DNA of 64,000 nucleotides from Rhizomicrobium electricum. Its GTDB lineage: Bacteria; Pseudomonadota; Alphaproteobacteria; Micropepsales; Micropepsaceae. Within the stretch, counting starts at the first letter, position 1. The number at the start of each line of letters is the position of its first letter. The notes beneath the pieces were generated by a model. It saw only the letters and a program-made list of their open reading frames with translations. It did no database searches and was not told the origin of the DNA. The DNA is taken from the NCBI RefSeq assembly GCF_011762045.1, contig NZ_JAASQS010000008.1:1-64000 (forward strand), written 5' to 3'. Positions 8,012-21,212 of the stretch are shown one piece after another. Made by a program: the position numbers and the translations under genes.

Positions 8012-9799
8012 CTATCCCGCGATCATCCCATCGATGACGCGCTTCAGTTCGTCGAGCGGCAGGGCGCCGGATTTCAGCACGGCGTCGTGGAAGGTCTTGA
8101 GATCGAAGCGCTGTCCCAGCGCATTTCTTGCGCGGTCGCGTTCGGCGAGGATGAAGCGCTTGCCCACCATGTAGCCGCACGCCTGGCCCGGCCAGACGCA
8201 ATAGCGTTCGACTTCCGATACCGCGCCCGATTCCGGATCGCCGAGCGTGTCGGCGTAGTATTTGATCGCCTGTTCGCGGGTCCATTTCATCGCGTGCAGG
8301 CCGGAATCGACAACCAGGCGCACGCCGCGCAGCATGGCATCGTGCAACTGGCCGACATGGCCCCACGGATCGTTCTGATAAAGCCCCATCTCGACCGCCA
8401 GCTGTTCGGCATAAAGCGCCCAGCCTTCGACATAGGCGTTGTAGCCGCCGATGCGCCGCAGCAGCGGCAGATTCGTTTCCTGGGCGATCGAGATCTGGAA
8501 ATGATGGCCGGGAATGGCTTCGTGGAAGGTGAGGGTGGGCAGCGTCCAGCTCGGCACTTCGGCCGTATCGCGCAGGTTGATGTAGTACGTACCCGGACGT
8601 TTCCCGTCGAGCGTGGCGTTCTGGTAATAGCCGCCGGGCGCGCCGCTTTCGATGTATTTCGGCACCCGCTTGATCTGGACGCCGGCCTTGGGAAGCGTGC
8701 GGAAGTACTGCGGCAGCAGCTTCGTCACTTCTGCGAGCTTGAGGTTCAAGTCGGCGATCAGCTTTTCCTTGGCCTCGTCGGTATTGGCATAACGGAACTT
8801 GGGATCGAGGAACATCGCGCGCAGCCGCTCGCCGACGCTGCCTTTGGTGAGCCCGCCGGCCTTCATGATCGCATCGCTCGCCGCCGTGCATTCCGCCACG
8901 ATCTCGAGGCCGATCTTATGCACCTCGGCGGGACTCATCTTGGTGGTGGTCTGGTTTTCCAGTGCCATGGCGTAGAAGGCGTCGCCGTCGGGAAGCTTCC
9001 AGACGCCGGCGTCGTGGGTGCTCTTCTTGGCGAGGTCTTCCATCAGCGCGATCTGGCGGTCGAGCGCGGGATAGACTTTGCCGCCGACGATCGCGGTGGC
9101 CTTGGCGCCCCAATCGCCCTCGATGTGCTTCTCGCCGGTGCGGCGCACCAGCGAATGGGCCAGCACCGATTTGTCGGGCGCATAGGCGCGCAGCGCTTTC
9201 ATCTGCTTCAGCGCACTGGCGATGGCGAAGTCGGGCGGGATGACGCCGAGGCCGGCATCGTGGCGCACCACGTCGCTTTCCTGATCGAGAATGCGGGCGA
9301 AGCCGTCGAGACGCGCGAGATAGGCGTCGGCGTCGTCCTTGCTTTCCACCGGGTGCTGGCTGTCGAGGAAATCCGGTCCTTGCTGATAGGCGCCGCCGAG
9401 CTGGTACACGGTATAGGGATTGGTGGAGTCGCCGTAGCGGAACCGCTGATCGATGGCGACGTCCTGCCGGACGCCGTAGGCGATCGCGTCATAGTTGGTG
9501 GCATCGAGCCCGGCGAGCGCTTTGCGGTCGATCTTCTCGAGGCGCGTCAGAAACCCGGCGTTGAATTCTTTGCGGCGCTTACGGCCTTCCAGCGAGCGGT
9601 CGCTGAAGCGGCTGCGCAGATACGCCTTGGCGCCGCTATCCAAGCCCAGGCTGGTGGCGAACTCGGGATACTGTTCCATCATTTCGTCGACGACGGTGGC
9701 GTAAAGGCTGTTGGCCTGTTCGGCGGGAGTGGCCGCATGGGCGGCAGGCAGAACGGCGACGGCGGCGGCGGAAGCCAGAAGTTCACGACGGTTCAACAC
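8012..9799 (-). CDS. DUF885 family exported hydrolase
   Basis: A 595-residue protein from a GTG at 9799, chosen because AAGGA lies just upstream and the signal peptide begins there (VLNRRELLASAAAVAVLPAAHA, with a twin-arginine flavour). It belongs to the DUF885 family of putative metallopeptidases. The diagnostic motif is 'FHEAIPGHHFQ' near His426, with later 'YVEGWALYAEQLAVEMG' and 'YCVWPGQACGYMVGKR'. Family members are periplasmic or secreted; substrates are undefined. The gene stands alone, divergent from the rRNA operon. Confidence 0.88.
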   Translation of the reverse strand: MLNRRELLASAAAVAVLPAAHAATPAEQANSLYATVVDEMMEQYPEFATSLGLDSGAKAYLRSRFSDRSLEGRKRRKEFNAGFLTRLEKIDRKALAGLDATNYDAIAYGVRQDVAIDQRFRYGDSTNPYTVYQLGGAYQQGPDFLDSQHPVESKDDADAYLARLDGFARILDQESDVVRHDAGLGVIPPDFAIASALKQMKALRAYAPDKSVLAHSLVRRTGEKHIEGDWGAKATAIVGGKVYPALDRQIALMEDLAKKSTHDAGVWKLPDGDAFYAMALENQTTTKMSPAEVHKIGLEIVAECTAASDAIMKAGGLTKGSVGERLRAMFLDPKFRYANTDEAKEKLIADLNLKLAEVTKLLPQYFRTLPKAGVQIKRVPKYIESGAPGGYYQNATLDGKRPGTYYINLRDTAEVPSWTLPTLTFHEAIPGHHFQISIAQETNLPLLRRIGGYNAYVEGWALYAEQLAVEMGLYQNDPWGHVGQLHDAMLRGVRLVVDSGLHAMKWTREQAIKYYADTLGDPESGAVSEVERYCVWPGQACGYMVGKRFILAERDRARNALGQRFDLKTFHDAVLKSGALPLDELKRVIDGMIAG

Positions 9800-10135
9800 G
9801 GAATTCCTTCGGTAAAGCGCTACAAACGACGCTCGCAGCCTCCGGCTTTTGCGAACTGGCGGCAAGTGCAAGCGGAAAAGACGCCGATATTGGCGTCGCG
9901 ATCCCGAACCGGACGACGGAAAAGCGGAAAAATCCGCGATTTGCGGTGCGACGCCTGCGACAGACGCGCCCGACACTTTCTTTGCGGTGATGGATTCATT
10001 CCGGTAGTCGGCCGATTAACGCAACATCTAGCGCTGTTCGACCTACAGATTGGAATCCTACGTGCGGCGTGTGCGGCAGCCTGCCTCTATCCACAGGCCC
10101 AGCCAAAAAAAACGAGATTTCCGTCGTTTTAGCGT

Positions 10136-10164
10136 TTGACAGCCGAGGGAGCCCCCCCTATAAA
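10136..10164 (+). promoter_or_regulatory. rRNA operon promoter
   Basis: A near-perfect housekeeping promoter: TTGACA at 10136-10141, a 17-base spacer, and TATAAA at 10159-10164, followed by a GC-rich discriminator (CCGCCCC). Such discriminators typify stringently controlled rRNA promoters. Transcription should begin near 10171 and produce a leader of about 310 bases. Confidence 0.85.
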
Positions 10165-10242
10165 CCGCCCCCTCGCCGACGCGCTGCTGACGCCGCCGCC
10201 GACGAGAACCGGTTGAAAGAAAACAGTTTTTTTGATCGGTTC

Positions 10243-10260
10243 GGCTGTTTGACATTGTGA
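10243..10260 (+). promoter_or_regulatory. boxA-like antitermination site before 16S
   Basis: GGCTGTTTGACATTGTGA resembles the E. coli rrn boxA (TGCTCTTTAACA). The 12 bases TTGACATTGTGA at 10249-10260 recur exactly in the 16S-23S spacer at 12398-12409. Paired boxA elements before 16S and before 23S are the normal plan for NusB/NusE antitermination. Confidence 0.7.
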
Positions 10261-10484
10261 TAGAAGGAAGGGGAACGTGGGCGGCGGCTCGCTTGCCAGC
10301 TCGGACGAAAGTCTGGGCGACTAAATCAAGCATCGAGACTGAAGCTAACGTTCCTTTTTGCAATACACGTAAGATGTTCGATTGGATGTTGGCCTGTGAC
10401 GGGACAGCATTCAGTCAAACCTCGTCAAAATGTGTAATGCGAACACGTGAACGAGAGCGATCAGCTTCGTTTGCTTAGGATCAT

Positions 10485-11975
<1,491 letters not shown>

Positions 11976-12134
11976 GTTTCCAGATCAATCCCACTCATGG
12001 GGTTTCTCGAAACTCACTAGACAATCGGCAAGTTTGCCGCCCCCTTCGTTTCCCTTCCTTCCGTTGAACCCCGCGCAGCCGATCTGCGTGGGATGCTGCG
12101 TGATTGAGACATCGAAGTCGAAAGACACCTCTAT

Positions 12135-12211
<77 letters not shown>

Positions 12212-12240
12212 CTTGATCCGAGCTTAGTAGACTTACCCAA

Positions 12241-12316
12241 GGGGCCGTAGCTCAGTTGGGAGAGCGCGTGCTTTGCAAGCATGAGGTCGTCGGTTCGATC
12301 CCGATCGGCTCCACCA
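12241..12316 (+). tRNA. tRNA-Ala (UGC)
   Basis: A 76-base tRNA with encoded CCA. The acceptor GGGGCCG pairs with CGGCTCC, the anticodon loop TTTGCAA gives anticodon TGC, and the T loop is TTCGATC. It lies 29 bases after tRNA-Ile. Confidence 0.97.
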
Positions 12317-12397
12317 AAGCTGGTTGCAGCAGAACGAATTCAACGGAAATAGGTACAACAGTTTCGATCGCGCCTCAGGGCGCATCGGGAAAACCAA

Positions 12398-12409
12398 TTG
12401 ACATTGTGA
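12398..12409 (+). promoter_or_regulatory. boxA-like antitermination site before 23S
   Basis: TTGACATTGTGA, an exact copy of the core of the leader boxA-like site, in the 275-base spacer between tRNA-Ala and 23S. No gene is seen in the rest of this spacer. Confidence 0.65.
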
Positions 12410-12591
12410 AAGCGAGGTCAGCCGGCTGCACATCCGGTTGATCCATACGACACCAAAAACTGATCGTAAGAAATCATGATCAGGAAGAGGCTCGTCGCTT
12501 GGCGTTCTGCGCCAAGGGATGTTTCTTCGCATCCTCGCCCCCCGGTGAGATGCGAAGTCTGGCTTTCTTTCTGGACATGGAATGAATGCTG

Positions 12592-15336
<2,745 letters not shown>

Positions 15337-15416
15337 GCCAGCACCTCGTTCCATGTCTGGAAAGAAGTCCAGACAACGAACAATCTTGAGTGTCGTATGA
15401 AGTTCTGTCCTTAGCC

Positions 15417-15534
15417 GGACTGGTGATACTAGCGGAGGAATTCCACCCGATCCCATTCCGAACTCGGCCGTTAAAGCCTCCAGCGCCTATGGTACTGCGG
15501 CACAAGCCGCGGGAGAGTCGGTCGTCGCCAGTCC
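15417..15534 (+). rRNA. rrf: 5S ribosomal RNA
   Basis: A 118-base gene. The 5' GGACTGGTGA pairs with the 3' terminal TCGCCAGTCC, and the conserved ACCCGATCCCATTCCGAACT and GGTACTGC segments are present. It is the last gene of the operon; no tRNA follows it. Confidence 0.93.
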
Positions 15535-15572
15535 TGCCAAGGACAGAACCTCGCTGTCACAGTCAATTACAG

Positions 15573-15604
15573 AACCCCGTCGGAGCAATCCGGCGGGGTT
15601 TTTG
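15573..15604 (+). terminator. rRNA operon terminator
   Basis: An 11-base stem, AACCCCGTCGG paired with CCGGCGGGGTT (one wobble), with a 6-base loop, followed by a T run. It lies about 40 bases after 5S and is a standard intrinsic terminator. Confidence 0.9.
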
Positions 15605-15618
15605 TTTGTCCGGCCGAT

Positions 15619-15638
15619 TTAATCTGTATACAGATTAA
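15619..15638. repeat. Perfect 20-base AT-rich palindrome
   Basis: TTAATCTGTATACAGATTAA is a perfect palindrome. It lies between the rRNA terminator and the 3' end of the convergent SGNH gene, 12 bases past that stop codon. Being between two gene ends it is not an obvious promoter operator. It has no T run of its own, so it is not a classic terminator. It could be a protein-binding site of another kind; the role is unknown. Confidence 0.75.
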
Positions 15639-15649
15639 TGTCTCGGATC

Positions 15650-16555
15650 TTACCGCAGCGGTATGGCCTCGCCTCCGGCGGTCGCGACTTTCGCGGTGAC
15701 CGCTTCGGCCGACAGGGCATCGGCGGCGACCCGCTGCAATGCCGCGGCCTGATCGGGCGAGATGCCGAGATCGTCGGCGCATTTTTCCTGGGCGCCGAGC
15801 TGGCGCGGATCCTTGCCGGTGATGGCGCCGAACGTCACCAGCGCTTCCAGGTAATAGCCATAGGTCGATGCGTGGTAGTGGTCCCAGCCCCACAGATCGA
15901 CCTTGTTGAACTCAGTGCCGTCGTAGGGATTGGCGTCGGCGACCTCTTCCGTCATCGCCAGTTGCCAGGCGTCGCCGACCGGCAAGACCGTCGCCCGCGC
16001 CATCGCCGCCCGCGCTGCGTCGTAGCCGCTGCGGATGTCGGTCGTCATGCGGTCGAGCGGTTCGCCGTGCCAGGGGCTCGGCTTGTCGTAGACGAGATCG
16101 GCGCGCGCCCAGGTGGCAGTCAGGTACAGCGCAACACCAGGATTACGTGCCGTCAGGGCCGAGCCGATCGTCTGGGCCGAATCGACCAGCCGCGTCGGAT
16201 TGCCGGGCGCTTTGGGGTCGAGCACCGAATGGGATTGCAGCACCACGACGTCCCAAGGCTTGTCGATGACCGATCGCCTCTCGTTCCAATGGCGGGCGAG
16301 GTCGGCGCCGGCCAGCGTCTCCAGGCTGACGTCGTAATCGAGCCCGGCCTCTTCGCACATCCGGCGGAACAAGGCCGGCACGCCGCCGATATCGCCGCCG
16401 TTGAGATCGTGCACGGTATCGGCACGATAATGGCGGACCGCGGAGTTTGCTCCGAACGTGAAACTGTTGCCGACGAAAAGGATGCGGGGGCCGGCCTCTG
16501 CTGTGGTCAAAAAACCGGCAAAAACCATGAGCCCGATACAACCGACGTGACGCAC
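15650..16555 (-). CDS. Exported SGNH/GDSL hydrolase
   Basis: A 301-residue protein from a GTG at 16555, with AAGGA about ten bases upstream; an in-frame ATG at 16528 is an alternative. Residues 1-21 form a signal peptide ending AEA. 'PRILFVGNSFTFGANSAV' is SGNH block I with nucleophile Ser31, 'VVVLQSHS' is the region after block II, and 'WDHYHASTYGYYLEAL' carries the block V Asp/His. Such enzymes hydrolyse esters, but the substrate is unknown. The long frame upstream of the start is antisense to the neighbouring gene and is not part of it. It is divergent from the DDAH gene. Confidence 0.75.
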   Translation of the reverse strand: MRHVGCIGLMVFAGFLTTAEAGPRILFVGNSFTFGANSAVRHYRADTVHDLNGGDIGGVPALFRRMCEEAGLDYDVSLETLAGADLARHWNERRSVIDKPWDVVVLQSHSVLDPKAPGNPTRLVDSAQTIGSALTARNPGVALYLTATWARADLVYDKPSPWHGEPLDRMTTDIRSGYDAARAAMARATVLPVGDAWQLAMTEEVADANPYDGTEFNKVDLWGWDHYHASTYGYYLEALVTFGAITGKDPRQLGAQEKCADDLGISPDQAAALQRVAADALSAEAVTAKVATAGGEAIPLR

Positions 16556-16681
16556 GACACCAATGTCCTTTCCCCAAGAGCGGCGACCATAGCGCAGCCG
16601 CAAAACGGCGGCGGACAACAACGGGCTGTAATTTTGCCGCGGGGGCGGGCACAATTCGCACCGACAGCAAGGATGCCTCCC

Positions 16682-17476
16682 ATGCGCGTCTTCGAATTCA
16701 CCACCGCCATCGTCCGCGAGCCGGGCAAGAGTGTCGTCAATGGGTTGAAATCCGATCCCACAGCGGTTCCGACCTATGACGGCGTGCTTGCCGAGCACCG
16801 GGCCTATGTCGATGCGCTGGCGGAAGCGGGGCTGTCGGTGGACATCCTGAAGCCGCTCGAAGACTTCCCCGACTCGGTGTTCGTCGAAGACACGGCGCTT
16901 GTCTTTCGCGACGGGGCCATTCTGCTGCGCCCCGGCGCGCCGTCGCGGCTGGCCGAGCGCGAAGAGGTGCGCGGCGCGCTTGCCCGCCATTTTGCTGCCG
17001 TGACCGAACTCGGCGTCGGCGAATACGCCGATGGCGGCGACGTGCTGGTGACGCCCGAAACCGTGTTCATCGGCCTGTCCGCGCGCACCAACCGCCTCGG
17101 TGCCGAAGCACTGGTAAAGCATCTGGCTGCGCTCGGCCGTTCCGCGCGGGTGGTGCAAACGCCGGCGACGGTGCTGCACTTCAAATCCGCCTGTGCCCTG
17201 CTGTCCGAAGACACCATCGTCGCCGCGCCGGCGCTGGCCGCGTCCGGACTGTTTGCCGGCTATCGCGTGCTTGAGACGCCGCCGGGCGAAGAGGGCGCCG
17301 CCAATCTGGTGCGGGTCAACAAACGGGTTCTGGTCGGTAAGTCCTATCCGCGGATGGCGGAAATCGTCGCCAAGGAAGGTCTCGAGGTGAAGCTTCTGCC
17401 GGTCAGCGATGTCGCCAAACTCGACGCCGGTCTGTCCTGCATGTCGCTGCGCTGGGCCAAGAAGGACGAAGGCTAG
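16682..17476 (+). CDS. Dimethylarginine dimethylaminohydrolase-like amidinohydrolase
   Basis: A 264-residue protein of the DDAH/arginine-deiminase superfamily. The family cleaves N-omega-methylated arginine to citrulline and methylamines. Visible active-site features are 'DFPDSVFVEDTALV' (61-74), 'YADGGDVL' (Asp117-Asp120), 'VLHFKSACALL' with His166, and catalytic Cys253 in 'LDAGLSCMSLRW'. The length matches bacterial DDAH. The ATG at 16682 is preferred because AAGGA lies eight bases before it; an ATG nine bases upstream is in frame. It is convergent with the GNAT gene, whose end overlaps it by four bases. Confidence 0.9.
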   Translation: MRVFEFTTAIVREPGKSVVNGLKSDPTAVPTYDGVLAEHRAYVDALAEAGLSVDILKPLEDFPDSVFVEDTALVFRDGAILLRPGAPSRLAEREEVRGALARHFAAVTELGVGEYADGGDVLVTPETVFIGLSARTNRLGAEALVKHLAALGRSARVVQTPATVLHFKSACALLSEDTIVAAPALAASGLFAGYRVLETPPGEEGAANLVRVNKRVLVGKSYPRMAEIVAKEGLEVKLLPVSDVAKLDAGLSCMSLRWAKKDEG

Positions 17477-17961
17477 AGCGCCTTCTGAAGGTGCAGCACC
17501 TCGAACGGCAGTTGCTCGTAATGGGCCTGCCGCGTGACACGGAACCCGATCCGCTCGTACCACGCGCGCAATTCCGTATGGTCCGCGATGATGCCGATCT
17601 CGGCGAGATCGGCGCCGCACTGCCGCGCTTCCGCAAGCGCATGCTCCACCAGCCGCCAACCGATGCCGCGATGGCGGAAGGACGGCAGCACCGCAACCTT
17701 CTCGATCATGGAGTTGCCGTTCTTGGGTAAGCGAAACGCGATGGCGCCGCACATCGCATCGCCGGAAAACCCCATGAAATAACGGTTGCCGAACCCCATG
17801 CCGCGCCGCACCTCGTCGGCCGTGATGAACGAGGTATGGCCGGGGCAATTCTCGCGGGTCAGGCCGAACCGGTCTGCAACATCCTCAAACGCGGCGGCGA
17901 TCAGCGCCGCCAGCTGTTCGGCATCGTCCGGGGCGGCCGCGCGAATTTCGATGTCCTTCAT
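17473..17961 (-). CDS. GNAT-family N-acetyltransferase
   Basis: A 162-residue acetyltransferase. 'IEKVAVLPSFRHRGIGWRLVEHAL' is the acetyl-CoA pyrophosphate-binding motif A, and 'AWYERIGFRV' the C-terminal GNAT segment. Its ATG overlaps the stop of the cstA gene (ATGA at 17958-17961), so the two are translationally coupled. The substrate is not predictable. Coupling with a peptide/pyruvate-type transporter is suggestive but not specific. Confidence 0.85.
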   Translation of the reverse strand: MKDIEIRAAAPDDAEQLAALIAAAFEDVADRFGLTRENCPGHTSFITADEVRRGMGFGNRYFMGFSGDAMCGAIAFRLPKNGNSMIEKVAVLPSFRHRGIGWRLVEHALAEARQCGADLAEIGIIADHTELRAWYERIGFRVTRQAHYEQLPFEVLHLQKAL

Positions 17962-19742
17962 GCCGTCGCCGGCTCCCCGCCGGTGGGCATCTTGATCCAT
18001 CGCCCGAGGGCCGCGATCAGGATCACCGCGCCCAGCACCAGTTCGATGATGGTGATGCTGCCGTTGAAGACGTTGTAACCCTTGGCGGCCGGATTGAGAT
18101 AGACGTGGCGCACCATCCAGATGCCGGCGGTGTAGACCGTGACAAACAGGTAGGCGAGCGGGATCAGGCACGTGAGCATGTAGCTGAAGCGCCGCGACAG
18201 TTTCAAAATCACCGTGGCACCGATGATCAGCCCGACCGAGGCCATCAACTGGTTGGACACGCCGAACAGCGCCCAGATCGAAGAGATGTCGCCCGAGGCC
18301 AACAGGTAGCCCCATAGCAGGCACGCCACGAAACTCGTCGCCAGCATGCCAGGGGTCCAATCCACGCGCTTCAGCGGGGCATAGAAGGCGCCGGACAGGT
18401 CCTGCAGCAAGTAACGGGCGATACGGGTGCCGGAATCGACGGCGGTGAGGATGAACACCGCTTCGAACATCACCACGAACTGGAAGAAGTAGGATGCCAG
18501 CGTCCGGAACCACGGCAGCGACGTGAAGATGTTGGTCATGCCGACCGCCAGCGTCACCGCTCCACCGGTGCGTCCTGCCAAGTCGATGCCGATCTCCTGG
18601 ACGAATCGCGGCAGTTCGACCGGATGCATGCCGAGCTTGGCGAATGCGGCGGGGGCGGCATTGATGGCGAACCAGTCTTCGGGATGAAGCGAACAGGCCG
18701 CCACCAAGGCCATGATGCCGACCAGGCACTCGACCAGCATCGAGCCGAAAGCCACCGGCAGGATGTCGCTCCATTTGTCGATGATCTTGGGCGTCACGCC
18801 GGAGCCGACAAAGGCATGGAAGCCGGAAATCGCGCCGCAGGCGATGGTGATGGAGACGAACGGCCATACCGGGCCCGCCACCACCGGTCCGCCGGCCAGA
18901 AAGCCGGTCATCACGCCCGGAAAATGGATCGCCGGATTGACGAAAATCACGCCCACGACCAGGGCAACGAAGACACCGACCTTGATGAAGCTCGAGAGAT
19001 AGCCAATCGGCGTCAGCAGCATCCATACCGGCAGCGTACTCATCAGGAACGCATAGGCCGGCAGGATAAAGCTCAGCGTCTGCTTGTTCAGCATCAGCCA
19101 TTGTCCGAGCACGCTATGGTTCACATACGGCCCGGCCAGTACGCCCGCGATCACAGCGATAACCGCGATCAGGGTGGCGAGGCGCGAGACACCGAAATAA
19201 TGCTCGGAAAGGCCCAGCGCGATGGCGATCGGCACGATCGCGAACACCGCAAACGTGCCCCAGGGATTATGTTCGAGCGCATTGACCACGACCATGGAAA
19301 GGCCCGCCATGGTCACCGTGATGATGAACAGCATCGCCAGCCCCGTGCACCATCCCGCCACCGGCCCGAGTTCGGCCCGCGCCACTTCCGACAGCGACAA
19401 GCCTTTCATCCGCATCGAGGCATAGAGCACGACGGTGTCGTGCACCGCTCCGCCGATTACCGCGCCCGCGAGCAGCCAGATGAAGCCGGGATAGAAGCCG
19501 AACTGCGAGGCCAACACCGGTCCCACCAAGGGGCCCGCCGCCGCGATCGCCGCAAAATGTTGGCCCGCAGTCGCCCATTTGCGCGTCGGCACGTAGTTCT
19601 TGCCGTCCGTGAACTGATGGGACGGTGTCGGCATGCTGTCGTCCGCCTTGAGGATCTTGCGGACGAAGAAGACGCCGTAGGTACGATAGGAAATCGCCAG
19701 GATGCACAACGCGGCGAGAACGTATGGAAGAGCGTGGCCCAT
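17958..19742 (-). CDS. cstA: CstA-family transporter
   Basis: A 594-residue inner-membrane protein with many hydrophobic spans. Family motifs include 'YRTYGVFFVRKILKADDSMPTP', 'FTDGKNYVPTRKWATAGQHFAAIAAAGPLVGPVLA' and 'DTVVLYASMRMKGLSL'. CstA/BtsT proteins transport peptides or pyruvate under carbon limitation. At about 600 residues it is somewhat shorter than E. coli CstA (about 700). It is first in a two-gene operon with the GNAT. No CRP or sensor-kinase signals were seen. Confidence 0.9.
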   Translation of the reverse strand: MGHALPYVLAALCILAISYRTYGVFFVRKILKADDSMPTPSHQFTDGKNYVPTRKWATAGQHFAAIAAAGPLVGPVLASQFGFYPGFIWLLAGAVIGGAVHDTVVLYASMRMKGLSLSEVARAELGPVAGWCTGLAMLFIITVTMAGLSMVVVNALEHNPWGTFAVFAIVPIAIALGLSEHYFGVSRLATLIAVIAVIAGVLAGPYVNHSVLGQWLMLNKQTLSFILPAYAFLMSTLPVWMLLTPIGYLSSFIKVGVFVALVVGVIFVNPAIHFPGVMTGFLAGGPVVAGPVWPFVSITIACGAISGFHAFVGSGVTPKIIDKWSDILPVAFGSMLVECLVGIMALVAACSLHPEDWFAINAAPAAFAKLGMHPVELPRFVQEIGIDLAGRTGGAVTLAVGMTNIFTSLPWFRTLASYFFQFVVMFEAVFILTAVDSGTRIARYLLQDLSGAFYAPLKRVDWTPGMLATSFVACLLWGYLLASGDISSIWALFGVSNQLMASVGLIIGATVILKLSRRFSYMLTCLIPLAYLFVTVYTAGIWMVRHVYLNPAAKGYNVFNGSITIIELVLGAVILIAALGRWIKMPTGGEPATA

Positions 19743-19801
19743 GATGATCCCCCAAATCAGTCATGGGACTATACTGCCGCTCTACAACCGGGAAAAGAAA
19801 A

Positions 19802-21073
19802 CTACTCGATCTTCGCGACTACGCCGCCCTTCATCACGAACGCCACATGCTGCAGCACCGTGACGTCGGCCAGCGGATCGCCCGCGACCGCGATCAAATC
19901 GGCGTAATGGCCGAGCGCAAGCTCGCCGACTTTGTCTTTCCAGCCCTGGAGCTCTGCCGCATTGAGGGTCGCGGCCCGCAGCGCATCGATCGGCTTCATG
20001 CCCCACTCGACCATTTTGGCGAACTGCTTGGCGTTGTCGCCGTGAGGATAAACCGCGGCGTCGGTGCCGAAGGCCATGCGGGCGCCTCCGAGGAAGGCCT
20101 TCTTGAAATTCTCCCGCTGCAGCCGGCCGATGGCTTTTTCCTTTTCGATCGATTCCGGCAGCATGCCGTTTTTCAGGCCTTCCGACAGGATGAAGTCGTC
20201 ATTGTAGATGTCGAATACCAGGAAGGTGCCGTGCGCCTTGGCGAGTTTGATGCCTTCGGCATCGATCAGGCTCGAATGCTCGACCGAATCGACACCTGCC
20301 AGGATCGCGTCCTTGATCGCGCCCGTGCCATGGGCATGGGCGGCGACCTTGCGCCCGAGCTTGTGGGCTTCGGCGACGATAGCTTGCATCTCTTCGAGCG
20401 TCAGTTGTTCGCCGCCCGCCGCATCGCCCTTCGACAGCACGCCGCCGGAGGCCGCGATTTTTATCAAATCCACGCCGTATTTGACGTTCTGGCGTACTTT
20501 GGCACGCAGCGCCCACGGCCCGTCGGCAACGCCGTCCGCACTGTGGTGGAATTCGAACGGCAAGAGATTGTCGTCGCCATGGCCGCCGGTGATCGAGATC
20601 ATCGGTCCCGCCACCAGCATGCGCGGGCCCGGCACATCACCGGCATCGACCGCATCGCGCACGGCAACGTCGGCATAGCCGTCGGCGCCGACATCGCGCA
20701 CGGTGGTGAATCCCGCCATCAGGGTAATGCGTGCATTCTTGACGCCGATGGTCGCCGCGCGCGGCACCGAAATGCCGAGCGCCTGATAACCATGATCGGT
20801 AGCATTGCCGGTGAGATGGGTGTGGGCATCGATCAAACCGGGCAGGCAGGTCAGCGCGGGAAGGTTGGTGACCTTTGTTCCTTGGGGCAGCACAACGGTT
20901 GCGGCGGGGCCCACTGCCGTGATCACGCCATGGGCATCGAACACCACAACTTGATCGCTCAGGATTTTTCCTGCCCGGACATCCAGCAACTTGCCGCAAT
21001 GAACGGCATCGGCATGCGCGGCGCCCGCGATAAGAGTCGCCGTCATCAACCCTGCAACAAATTTGTTGATCAT
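19802..21073 (-). CDS. Exported metal-dependent amidohydrolase (prolidase/imidazolonepropionase-like)
   Basis: A 423-residue protein starting MINKFVAGLMTATLIAGAAH, a clear signal peptide. The start at 21073 is chosen by this and an upstream GGGGCG. Amidohydrolase-superfamily metal ligands are visible: His84 and His86 (IDAHTHL), 'SGGVLSKGD' near a metal-ligand lysine region (LIKIAASGG), 'VAAHAHG', 'SVEHSS' and 'FGTDAAV'. Related enzymes are periplasmic Xaa-Pro dipeptidases. It is monocistronic and 60 bases from cstA on the same strand. Confidence 0.87.
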   Translation of the reverse strand: MINKFVAGLMTATLIAGAAHADAVHCGKLLDVRAGKILSDQVVVFDAHGVITAVGPAATVVLPQGTKVTNLPALTCLPGLIDAHTHLTGNATDHGYQALGISVPRAATIGVKNARITLMAGFTTVRDVGADGYADVAVRDAVDAGDVPGPRMLVAGPMISITGGHGDDNLLPFEFHHSADGVADGPWALRAKVRQNVKYGVDLIKIAASGGVLSKGDAAGGEQLTLEEMQAIVAEAHKLGRKVAAHAHGTGAIKDAILAGVDSVEHSSLIDAEGIKLAKAHGTFLVFDIYNDDFILSEGLKNGMLPESIEKEKAIGRLQRENFKKAFLGGARMAFGTDAAVYPHGDNAKQFAKMVEWGMKPIDALRAATLNAAELQGWKDKVGELALGHYADLIAVAGDPLADVTVLQHVAFVMKGGVVAKIE

Positions 21074-21212
21074 TTTACGCCCCGCATCCGTGCGCTCGCA
21101 TTGCAGCGCCGGTGCAAATTCACACATTTGTCGCGTCTTGCATACGGGCTGTTTACTCGGCGCGCGTAGACCTCGAGCGTGCAGCCCGGCGCGTGAAGAC
21201 CGGTGCGCTAGA

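Larger units (their letters stand above)
9800..10484. other. Upstream and leader region of the rRNA operon
   Basis: Non-coding. The left part (9800-10135) holds the divergent DUF885 promoter and perhaps upstream activating DNA for the rRNA operon. A 6-base-arm inverted repeat (GACGCC/GGCGTC) lies around 9881-9898. From 10165 onward is the transcribed rRNA leader with a boxA-like site. Confidence 0.6.

Noticed and set aside
10249..10254. TTGACA in the rRNA leader read as a second promoter
   Set aside because: No -10 at proper distance; the surrounding sequence matches boxA and recurs before 23S.
15638..16681. The long plus-strand extension upstream of the DDAH gene, antisense to the SGNH gene
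   Set aside because: DDAH homology begins at 16682 after a good ribosome site; the upstream part mirrors the SGNH gene.
16556..17848. The minus-strand open extension upstream of the SGNH hydrolase
   Set aside because: It is antisense to DDAH and the GNAT-proximal region; the signal peptide fixes the start near 16555.
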